5,297 nt of DNA from Saprospiraceae bacterium (lineage in GTDB: Bacteria; Bacteroidota; Bacteroidia; Chitinophagales; Saprospiraceae): assembly GCA_017995875.1 (NCBI GenBank), contig JAGOIB010000104.1:1-5297 (forward strand), read 5' to 3'. The position numbers were made by a program, and so were the translations under genes. Of this stretch, positions 1 through 5,293 are shown piece after piece. The first letter of the stretch is position 1. Each line of letters begins with the position of its first letter. The notes under the pieces were generated by a model, which searched no databases, was not told where the DNA came from, and saw nothing but the letters and a program-made list of their open reading frames with translations.

Positions 1-1403
1 CGAATGGCTTCCCATCCTCCTTCTCTCCCCATGCCTGATTGTTTGACACCACCGAAAGGTGTGCGGAGATCGCGCAACAACCAGCAATTGACCCAGACGA
101 TGCCGGATTGCATAGCACCTGATACACGATGTGCACGTGCAAGATGATTTGTCCATATAACGGAGGCCAATCCATATGTTGATTGGTTGGCCATCGTGAT
201 GGCTTCCATCTCCGTTTCAAAAGGCATGATGGTAACAACAGGGCCGAAAATTTCTTCCTGGTTAGTACGACAATTTTGGACCAGACCTGTAATAACCGTT
301 GGCGCAACAAAATATCCACCATCCATCGGCGCTGGCATATTCACTTGATGGCCACCACAAGCAATCTGACCACCTTCAAGTTGTGCAAGGTCAATATAGG
401 AAAGCACCTTTTTCATATGTCCTTCTGAAATCAATGCGCCGACCTGTGTGTCCGGGGATGAGGGATCACCCATTTTTAGTTTTGTAACCCTTGCCGTAAA
501 GTCAGTAATAAATTTTTCATAGATACTTTTTTGCACCAGGATCCTGGAACCACACAAACAAATTTGCCCCTGATTACTAAAGGATGAACGAATCGTCGTC
601 TCCAGCATTTCTTCATAATCACAATCAGCGAAGATGATGACAGGATTTTTTCCACCGAGCTCAAGCGATGTTTTTTTCAATTGCTCAGCACAGATGCCGG
701 CAATCCTTTTTCCAACAACTGTGCTGCCGGTAAAAGAAATGGCTTTAATCTCCTCATGCCTAACGATAGCTTCTCCAACTGAAGGACCTGTTCCATGAAC
801 GATATTGAGCACACCCGCAGGCAATCCTGCTTCATTGCATATTTCGCCAAGCATAGCTGCTGTCACCGGTGTAAGTTCTGAAGGCTTCGCTACAACACAA
901 TTACCAGCTGCGAGAGCAGGAGCAATCTTCCAGGTAAATAAATAGAGTGGGAGATTCCATGGCGATATACATCCCACGACTCCAACTGGTTTTCTAAGCG
1001 TGTAGTTTAACGCCTGTCCTGGCATGTAATGAGATTCAGATGCCAGTTGCGATGCAGCAGCAGCAAAAAAAGCAAAGTTGGATGCAGCTCTTGGTATATC
1101 AAGCGAACGTGCAAGTGATATAGGTTTCCCGCTATCGAGCATTTCAGCTTGTGCAAACAGTTCAGCTTTTTCTTCTATAAGGTTAGCGATGCGATGAAGT
1201 AAAGCCTGTCTTTCTGCCAAAGGCGTATTAGCCCATGCACTCGAAGCATTCCTGGCAGCAATGAACGCAAGATTTACATCCGACTCATCCCCGGAAGCAA
1301 GTAACGCGTATTGTTTTCCTGTCGCGGGATTGATGATACCCATCGTCCCTCCATGCACGGAAGGTTTGTATTCACCGTTTATAAAATGATTGTACTGTTT
1401 CAT
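1..1403 (-). CDS. 2-aminomuconate-6-semialdehyde dehydrogenase (AMSDH, aldehyde dehydrogenase family), C-terminus cut by window edge
   Basis: NAD-dependent cytoplasmic enzyme that oxidises 2-aminomuconate semialdehyde to 2-aminomuconate in the kynurenine route. I translated it by hand: 467 codons without interruption from ATG (1403-1401); roughly 15-20 residues are missing at the left edge compared with the usual 480-485. Visible landmarks are Asn150 in PWNLP, GSTVVG (226-231), Glu248 in ELGGKN, the catalytic Cys282 in GQICLCGSR, Glu384 in EEIFGP and PFGGVKQSGMGREGG near the end. The two arginines that hold the substrate carboxylates in known AMSDH/ALDH8A1 enzymes appear conserved as Arg105 (DIPR) and Arg444 (NCWLLRDL), which argues for AMSDH rather than a general aldehyde dehydrogenase. 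Its ATG overlaps the TDO stop as ATGA, so translation is probably coupled. No Shine-Dalgarno is visible. A related hydroxymuconic semialdehyde dehydrogenase is the main alternative; context favours AMSDH. Confidence 0.9.
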   Translation of the reverse strand, partial: MKQYNHFINGEYKPSVHGGTMGIINPATGKQYALLASGDESDVNLAFIAARNASSAWANTPLAERQALLHRIANLIEEKAELFAQAEMLDSGKPISLARSLDIPRAASNFAFFAAAASQLASESHYMPGQALNYTLRKPVGVVGCISPWNLPLYLFTWKIAPALAAGNCVVAKPSELTPVTAAMLGEICNEAGLPAGVLNIVHGTGPSVGEAIVRHEEIKAISFTGSTVVGKRIAGICAEQLKKTSLELGGKNPVIIFADCDYEEMLETTIRSSFSNQGQICLCGSRILVQKSIYEKFITDFTARVTKLKMGDPSSPDTQVGALISEGHMKKVLSYIDLAQLEGGQIACGGHQVNMPAPMDGGYFVAPTVITGLVQNCRTNQEEIFGPVVTIMPFETEMEAITMANQSTYGLASVIWTNHLARAHRVSGAMQSGIVWVNCWLLRDLRTPFGGVKQSGMGREGGWEAI

Positions 1404-2497
1404 TTGGAAGAAAAATGAAATCCTAGATGTTGTTTTATGCTATCAGGCAGAGGAGGAAGATCCGATCTCGGTATGAGCAAGGTCGCTACCTGGTAGAGAT
1501 CTGTAAAGATCTGATGTTGCTGCGCTGTTGACTTTAAGTATTGATGTCCTGAAGATCCACCTGTCCCTGTCTTACGTCCTATCATTCGCAATACCATCTG
1601 TGCGTGCCGGTTGCGCCACAATGTCAGCATTTCTTCTATATCCATTAAGCGAGACAATAATCTATATGGTTGCTGTAAAATGGGTTCGTCACGATACAGA
1701 AAAATGAAAAGGGCTGCAAGCATTGCCTTGTAGGAGAATTTTATTTCACCTCTTTCCCGCATTTCCTCAAATGTAGCCGGATCAAATACGGCTTTAAAAT
1801 AAGTGCCCGTATCACCCACCATCGTCAGTCTTTGCTTTTTCACTTCATCGGTCAGCATATCTGTTGCCGAAATGGCATCTCTTTCTTTTTGCAGCATGTT
1901 CTCCACCGCTGTTTTATACGCCTCGAGAAAATTGAACCTATCTACCTCCAGAAATGGCGTACGGTCCAGCCACTCGACAACATTTACGAGCAACGATTTG
2001 TGCTCCATGCTGGCTTTTAAGATTTCTTTTTGCTCCCCGGAGAATACTACATCATAGGGTAGGTTGTTGTACGTAAGCCTTTGCTCTTGTTTCAGGCCCA
2101 GCATATTTTCCACGATCCTGAATTGCAGGCTTTGAAATCCACTAGCCGGAAAAAGGTATTGTCTGAAATCAAGAAAATCCATCGCTGTCATCGTTTCCAT
2201 GACATTGATTTGTTCGATCAGCAGTTTTTGTATTTCAATGATGCGCTCGAGTCTCGCAACTGCAATTGATATCTCACGCTCATCCATCCTATCGCCCTCA
2301 AACATCTGTGAGATGGATTTGAGTTCGTGTATGATCTGTTTAAACCATAACTCATATACCTGGTGCATGATGATAAAGAGCATTTCATCATGTGCCGGTA
2401 TTTTTTCCAAATCTGCAGAACGCAGATGCTGCGCATTAAGGACCTTGTCAAGTTCAAGGTATGAATGATAGTGTACGGAGGTAAATTTTTCAGACAT
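1400..2497 (-). CDS. kynA: Tryptophan 2,3-dioxygenase, long (eukaryote-like) form
   Basis: Haem enzyme of the cytoplasm that inserts O2 into the indole ring of L-tryptophan to give N-formylkynurenine, the first committed step of the kynurenine pathway. The 365-residue product carries the family landmarks: HDEMLFIIMHQVYELWFKQI (36-55) with distal-pocket His45, DFR with carboxylate-binding Arg112, PASGFQSLQFR (117-127), haem-ligand His298 in LWRNRHAQMVLRMIG, and Thr312 in GTGGSSG, which binds the substrate ammonium/carboxylate. The His298-Thr312 spacing equals that of human TDO (His328-Thr342). At 365 residues it is nearer the animal enzymes (about 400) than the short proteobacterial ones (about 300); the extra length sits between residues 170 and 250. 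It lies 73 bases downstream of the deaminase gene and overlaps the dehydrogenase by four bases. No separate promoter is visible, so it is probably transcribed from the deaminase promoter. Confidence 0.97.
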   Translation of the reverse strand: MSEKFTSVHYHSYLELDKVLNAQHLRSADLEKIPAHDEMLFIIMHQVYELWFKQIIHELKSISQMFEGDRMDEREISIAVARLERIIEIQKLLIEQINVMETMTAMDFLDFRQYLFPASGFQSLQFRIVENMLGLKQEQRLTYNNLPYDVVFSGEQKEILKASMEHKSLLVNVVEWLDRTPFLEVDRFNFLEAYKTAVENMLQKERDAISATDMLTDEVKKQRLTMVGDTGTYFKAVFDPATFEEMRERGEIKFSYKAMLAALFIFLYRDEPILQQPYRLLSRLMDIEEMLTLWRNRHAQMVLRMIGRKTGTGGSSGHQYLKSTAQQHQIFTDLYQVATLLIPRSDLPPLPDSIKQHLGFHFSSK

Positions 2498-2514
2498 TGT
2501 GATATTGTTTGGAT

Positions 2515-2559
2515 CGCAGATTACGCAGATGTATTATTAAAAAAAAATTGCGCAGATAC
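2515..2559. repeat. Three copies of CGCAGAT on a 9-base phase, around an A9/T9 tract, between deaminase and TDO genes
   Basis: The heptamer CGCAGAT occurs at 2515-2521, 2524-2530 and 2551-2557; starts are 9 and 27 bases apart, so all copies share one 9-base register. A run of nine A (2539-2547; T on the coding strand) lies between the second and third copy. On the minus strand the word reads ATCTGCG. The T run has no stable stem just before it, so I do not call it a terminator; it looks like a decayed 9-base tandem repeat in the leader of TDO. The remainder of the 73-base spacer shows no promoter box. Confidence 0.6.
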
Positions 2560-2570
2560 GACTAGTGAAT

Positions 2571-3062
2571 TCAATTAGTTTCCTTGCTGGCGGATGTATT
2601 TTCTTGTGTTGAATGGAGCGAAGGTATCTCTTCAAGCTTCAGATTTTGATCCTCAATAAATGCGGTTCCTTTTATTTCTATCAATATCTGTGGTCTCGGA
2701 AGATCCGATACTTCTACAGTCGTGCGGCAAGGGCCGGCTGAGGAGAAAAAGGAATTATATACTTCGTTGTAGGCATCAAAATCGGCCATATTTTTAAGAA
2801 AAACGGTGACATCGACCAGATGCTGCAGATCTCCCCCATTGAGTTGAAGGTAATGGCTTATATTTTCCAGAACTGCCCGGGTTTGAACTTTGATATCGAG
2901 TATCCATTGGCCATCCGTGTTTTGATCTGCACCTGCATATGTATTATCCGGCCTTCTTGAGCTGGTGCCTGACACAAAAACCCAGTCTCCGATCCGCCGG
3001 GTATGTGGGTAGCGTCCAAGGGGTTGGGCGCGATCCGAAGCAATGATTATATCTTGTGCCAT
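2571..3062 (-). CDS. 2-aminomuconate deaminase, RidA/YjgF family
   Basis: Predicted to release ammonia from 2-aminomuconate, giving 4-oxalocrotonate, directly after the AMSDH reaction; RidA-family proteins are usually cytoplasmic trimers. Seen in the sequence: VSGTSSRRPDNT (30-41), a motif I associate with the aminomuconate deaminase branch, the family core with Arg113 in PCRTTVEV (equivalent to the imine/carboxylate-binding Arg of RidA), and ILIEIKGTAF with Glu129. The body is longer than the 128-residue general RidA, and ends in a polar tail of about 25 residues (Ser, Thr, Glu, Lys-rich) of no evident function. I chose ATG at 3062 (163 residues). The reading frame can be extended to a TTG at 3095, but that codon lies between the two boxes of the likely promoter, so the longer form is unlikely. 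It is the first gene of the minus-strand operon. The alternative is a general 2-aminoacrylate deaminase; neighbours make this less likely. Confidence 0.88.
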   Translation of the reverse strand: MAQDIIIASDRAQPLGRYPHTRRIGDWVFVSGTSSRRPDNTYAGADQNTDGQWILDIKVQTRAVLENISHYLQLNGGDLQHLVDVTVFLKNMADFDAYNEVYNSFFSSAGPCRTTVEVSDLPRPQILIEIKGTAFIEDQNLKLEEIPSLHSTQENTSASKETN

Positions 3063-3082
3063 AAGTCTGACTTTTGGAGGTA

Positions 3083-3112
3083 CGAAGGTAGTCAATCCCT
3101 CAGCGCAGCCAA
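3083..3112 (-). promoter_or_regulatory. Candidate Bacteroidota-type promoter of the RidA-TDO-AMSDH operon
   Basis: On the minus strand TTG (3112-3110) is followed after exactly 19 bases by TACCTTCG (3090-3083). This fits the Bacteroidota sigma pattern TTG-N19-TAnnTTTG with one mismatch in the -7 box. The box ends 20 bases before the deaminase ATG, leaving a short leader. It lies within the 86-base divergent spacer, so a regulator bound here could also affect the plus-strand SDR gene. No clear operator palindrome is seen. The call rests on pattern match only. Confidence 0.5.
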
Positions 3113-3148
3113 GAAGAGCCTACGGGGATAGTAAAAATATATTGAGTT

Positions 3149-3934
3149 ATGGACCTTAATTTAAAAGGGAAAAATGCATTGGTTTGTGGCGGCAGTAGCG
3201 GTATCGGAAAAGCATCAGCTGTCCTATTATCGGCCCAGGGTGCTAATGTCACCTTATTGGCAAGGAATGCTGATGCTTTGAATGGTGCTTTGAAAGAACT
3301 GCATCGTGAATCGGGTCAGGAACATGGTTTTATCATCGCGGATACTTCCAATCATCCTGACCTGCATCAGAAAATTACCGGGTTGGTGACACAGCATAAG
3401 ATTCATATCCTGGTCAACAATACCGGTGGCCCTCCCGCGGGAGCATTATTGGCATCCGATATTGTAGCTTTCAGAACAGCTTTTGAGCAACATTTACTTG
3501 CGTATCATCTCATGGCGCAATTAATTGTACCGGGCATGAAGTCGGTCGCCTATGGTCGCATTATTAATATTATTTCTACGTCTGTCAAACAACCGCTGCA
3601 TGGGCTTGGTGTTTCAAATACGATTAGGGCCGCAGTAGCCAATTGGTCAAAAACATTAGCGACTGAATTAGCCCCATATCATATCACTGTCAATAATGTA
3701 TTACCTGGCGCAACAGAGACAGACCGATTGAATGCTATCATTTCCAACAAAGCTGACAAGCAAGGAAAAAGCCTTGAAGAAATACGTGCCGAAATGCTTG
3801 CCGAAATTCCAATGAAACGCTTTGGTACAGCGGAAGAAATTGCGTCAGCCGTGGCTTATCTGGCTTCGCCAGCAGCAGCGTATATCACAGGGACGCAGAT
3901 TACGGTTGATGGAGGAAGAACCGGCGTTCTGTGA
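3149..3934 (+). CDS. Atypical short-chain dehydrogenase/reductase lacking the Tyr-Lys catalytic pair
   Basis: A 261-residue classical-length SDR with a Rossmann fold. The cofactor motif reads CGGSSGIG (13-20) in place of TGxxxGxG; Arg39 after the second strand suggests NADP(H); Asp65 and NNTGG (90-94) follow. The usual N-S-Y-K tetrad appears as His115, Ser143, Ser156 and Arg160, so only the serine is kept. The pattern (TGGPPAG, SNTIRAAV, VLPGATETDR, YITGTQITVDGG) fits the FabG-like subgroup that CDD treats as an imperfect SDR (BKR_like_SDR_like); the substitutions are thus subgroup traits, not damage. Start: ATG at 3149, no Shine-Dalgarno, 86 bases from the divergent deaminase gene. The substrate is unknown. 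Standing head to head with a tryptophan catabolic operon it may act on a pathway intermediate such as the unsaturated 2-oxo acids after deamination; this is inference. Automated labels of 3-oxoacyl-ACP reductase should not be trusted. Confidence 0.85.
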   Translation: MDLNLKGKNALVCGGSSGIGKASAVLLSAQGANVTLLARNADALNGALKELHRESGQEHGFIIADTSNHPDLHQKITGLVTQHKIHILVNNTGGPPAGALLASDIVAFRTAFEQHLLAYHLMAQLIVPGMKSVAYGRIINIISTSVKQPLHGLGVSNTIRAAVANWSKTLATELAPYHITVNNVLPGATETDRLNAIISNKADKQGKSLEEIRAEMLAEIPMKRFGTAEEIASAVAYLASPAAAYITGTQITVDGGRTGVL

Positions 3935-3965
3935 GTTTCGAGTGTACAGTTTCGAGTTTCGAGAA
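3931..3965 (+). repeat. Short degenerate heptamer array (TCGAGTT type) starting at the SDR stop codon
   Basis: Five 7-base units run from 3931 to 3965: GTGAGTT, TCGAGTG, TACAGTT, TCGAGTT, TCGAGAA. The first unit contains the TGA stop (3932-3934) of the SDR gene, so the array abuts the coding end with no spacer. It differs in sequence from the second array at 4009 and is out of phase with it. Confidence 0.55.
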
Positions 3966-4008
3966 ACTGGTAGAGAGGCGATTTATGCGTTTTTGCGACC
4001 GCGCATCG

Positions 4009-4071
4009 TCAATTGTTAATTGTCAATTGTCAATTGTCAATCGTGAGTCGTCAATCGTGAGTCGTGAGTTT
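4009..4071 (+). repeat. Nine-unit degenerate heptamer tandem array (TCAATTG / TGAGTCG)
   Basis: Nine contiguous 7-base units without gaps: TCAATTG-like units (4009-4036, second one TTAATTG), then TCAATCG and TGAGTCG alternating (4037-4064), ending with TGAGTTT (4065-4071). Positions 1 and 7 (T, G) and an A at position 3 are nearly fixed (T-N-A-N-T-N-G), while the others switch between two words. Heptanucleotide arrays of this kind are known as STRR in cyanobacteria, and I recall similar ones in Bacteroidota intergenic DNA. Confidence 0.8.
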
Positions 4072-4082
4072 TGATAATGCCT

Positions 4083-4099
4083 GGCGGTCAAAGACCGCC
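4083..4099. repeat. Perfect 7-bp hairpin GGCGGTC-AAA-GACCGCC
   Basis: GGCGGTC (4083-4089) and GACCGCC (4093-4099) pair completely around a three-base loop. The stem is GC-rich but has no T run on either side in either direction, so an intrinsic terminator is not supported. It may be a REP-like palindrome or part of a dispersed intergenic repeat. Confidence 0.55.
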
Positions 4100-4138
4100 T
4101 CTCACAGATAATCAGAAAGCAACAGCTCTGTTATATTG

Positions 4139-4177
4139 ATTTGAAGATTGAAATCTTCAAATAGCGATAATTTTTTT
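4139..4177 (+). terminator. Possible terminator: 11-bp AT-rich stem with T7 tract
   Basis: ATTTGAAGATT (4139-4149) and AATCTTCAAAT (4152-4162) form a perfect 11-bp inverted repeat with only GA between; realistically 10 bp with a four-base loop. Seven T follow at 4171-4177, eight bases after the stem, further than in a standard intrinsic terminator, and the stem is weak in G+C. It is the only T-followed hairpin downstream of the SDR gene that ends at 3934, but is about 200 bases away. Confidence 0.3.
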
Positions 4178-4245
4178 CAATAGACAGAAGTTGTGGACCT
4201 ACGGCCCATGAAGTGATTTTCGCGTATTTGTTGTTACCAACCTTT

Positions 4246-4260
4246 TGCCCCGATGGGGCA
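4246..4260. repeat. Perfect 6-bp hairpin TGCCCC-GAT-GGGGCA
   Basis: TGCCCC (4246-4251) pairs with GGGGCA (4255-4260) around GAT. No T run follows on either strand. A smaller GTTG/CAAC stem (4230-4241) precedes it. Together with the hairpins at 4083 and 4139 it gives this spacer the look of a composite of palindromic repeats. Confidence 0.45.
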
Positions 4261-4304
4261 TTGAAATCCTAATTCCCTGAAGTTTCTTGAAATATGATAC
4301 ACAC

Positions 4305-4401
4305 TCTCAAAACCCACACCTCTCACCCTCTCACCCTCTCACCCTCTCACACCTCTTACACTCTTACGCTCTTACGCTCTTACGCTCTCACGTTCTCACG
4401 T
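4305..4401 (+). repeat. Twelve-unit 8-base tandem array, consensus TCTYACNN
   Basis: Units of eight bases run from 4305 to 4401. Two decayed units (4305-4320) lead into three TCTCACCC (4321-4344), one nine-base unit (4345-4353), TCTTACAC (4354-4361), three TCTTACGC (4362-4385) and two TCTCACGT (4386-4401). The first six bases are almost constant; the last two change in blocks (CC, then AC, GC, GT), as expected from stepwise local duplication. The strand is purely pyrimidine-rich (C, T with A), and the array stops seven bases before the -7 box of the next gene. Confidence 0.8.
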
Positions 4402-4407
4402 TTTCAT

Positions 4408-4415
4408 TAGTTTTG
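4408..4415 (+). promoter_or_regulatory. Bacteroidota -7 box TAGTTTTG for the downstream SDR gene
   Basis: TAGTTTTG matches TAnnTTTG at every fixed position and ends 23 bases before the TTG start codon at 4439. No TTG -33 element is present at the expected distance; that position falls inside the octamer array (around 4386-4388). The -7 match and its distance support both a promoter here and the TTG start. Confidence 0.45.
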
Positions 4416-4438
4416 CAACTTATTCAACAGAGATACAC

Positions 4439-5293
4439 TTGAACAAGAAAATCTATGTCGTCACCGGGGCCAACCAGGGTATCGGGCTCGAAACGGCCAG
4501 ATCATTAGCTGCACAAGGAGCTAAAGTTTTATTAATCACCCGCTCTGAGGAGAAAGGAAATGCAGCCATAGCGAATATACTTGCGAGCAATCCCGAAGCA
4601 GATCTGGAACATTACCTCGCTGACATGAGCCTGTTGGAAGATATCCGAAATGCAGGAAAATTGATTACAGAAAAGCATCCGGTCATCGACGGATTGATCA
4701 ATAATGTTGGTACATGGATGTCAGATTTTATCCTGACCAGAGAAGGTATCGAAACAGTATTCGCTACCAACCACCTCAGCTATTTTCTGATGACACACAT
4801 GTTATATCCCTCATTACGAAAAGCTGAACATGGAAGAATAGTCAATGTAGCCAGTAATGCACACTCCTATGGTAAGATCAACATTGATGATCCAGGGTAC
4901 TCAAAAAATTATCACGGTCTTAAATCCAATGGTCAATCCAAACTCGCTAATATTTATTTCACCTTCGAACTGAGTACACAAATGCCTGATGCAAATGTCA
5001 CCACGTATGCTGCATCCCCAGGTTTGGTAAAAACGGATATAGGCCTGAAACACACATCATGGTTGCATACCGTTGCCTGGAAATTCAGAAGACGCAAAGG
5101 ACAAACACCTGCAGAAGGAGCAAGGACTTCAGTATTCTGTGCAACAGATCCTTCGGTCCAGCATATCAGCGGTAAATATTGGGAATCATGTCAGGTGAAA
5201 GAAGTATTCAAATCAGCGCAAAATCCTGAACTGGGAAAACAGCTTTGGGAGTTGAGTATGAGGATGTGTGGGATTGACAATTATTTCATGTAG
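4439..5293 (+). CDS. Retinol dehydrogenase/WWOX-like short-chain dehydrogenase with catalytic Tyr replaced by Asn
   Basis: A 284-residue SDR of the retinol-dehydrogenase-like group; substrate unknown, probably cytoplasmic, with no signal peptide or obvious membrane anchor. Visible: TGANQGIG (9-16) for cofactor binding, Arg35 after the second strand suggesting NADP(H), Asp62 in ADMS, NNVG (88-91), Asn111 in TNHLSYF, Ser139 in RIVNVAS, and SPGLVKTDIG (193-202). The motif normally read as YGQSKLAN is NGQSKLAN, so the general-acid Tyr is Asn164 (codon AAT, one base from TAT), while Lys168 stays. The frame is intact to TAG at 5291, so this is not an ordinary pseudogene. The start is TTG (4439): no in-frame ATG fits, and residue 1 placed there gives the normal distance to TGxxxGxG. 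It is separated from the upstream SDR gene by 504 bases of repeats and has its own -7 box, so it is probably transcribed alone. Confidence 0.88.
   Translation: MNKKIYVVTGANQGIGLETARSLAAQGAKVLLITRSEEKGNAAIANILASNPEADLEHYLADMSLLEDIRNAGKLITEKHPVIDGLINNVGTWMSDFILTREGIETVFATNHLSYFLMTHMLYPSLRKAEHGRIVNVASNAHSYGKINIDDPGYSKNYHGLKSNGQSKLANIYFTFELSTQMPDANVTTYAASPGLVKTDIGLKHTSWLHTVAWKFRRRKGQTPAEGARTSVFCATDPSVQHISGKYWESCQVKEVFKSAQNPELGKQLWELSMRMCGIDNYFM

Larger units (their letters stand above)
3935..4438. other. 504-base gene-free mosaic of tandem repeats and hairpins
   Basis: No credible coding region lies here: open frames are short and run through repeats. Contents in order are the rest of a TCGAGTT-type heptamer array, a plain stretch (3966-4008), a TCAATTG/TGAGTCG heptamer array, three perfect hairpins (4083-4099, 4139-4162, 4246-4260) in otherwise unremarkable sequence, an 8-base array (4305-4401) and a -7 promoter box (4408-4415). 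I recognise no insertion-sequence ends, transposase remnant or RNA gene. Confidence 0.7.

Noticed and set aside
183..487. Plus-strand open frames of about 60-80 codons opposite the aldehyde dehydrogenase, and similar ones opposite TDO
   Set aside because: They lie antisense to conserved coding sequence, resemble no family and have no promoter or ribosome-binding context.
2539..2547. T9 tract (minus strand) as an intrinsic terminator between deaminase and TDO genes
   Set aside because: Only a tiny TGCGCA palindrome precedes it and no stable stem can be drawn; the genes appear to form one operon.
3133..3148. TATATTGA as a -7 box for the plus-strand SDR at 3149
   Set aside because: It lacks one T of TAnnTTTG, lies directly against the start codon and has no TTG at the right distance upstream.
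3985..4006. ATGCG...CGCAT and TGCG/CGCA stems just downstream of the first SDR as a terminator
   Set aside because: Stems of four to five pairs with no T run after them are too weak to call.
3822..4019. 65-codon open frame overlapping the end of the first SDR
   Set aside because: It is a shifted-frame shadow of the SDR that continues into the heptamer repeats.
4009..4401. CRISPR array
   Set aside because: Repeats are 7-8 bases, contiguous and degenerate, with no spacers and no cas genes nearby.
4439..5293. Second SDR as a pseudogene because of the missing Tyr and the TTG start
   Set aside because: The frame is full length without stops, all other motifs are kept, and the TTG is well placed after a -7 box.
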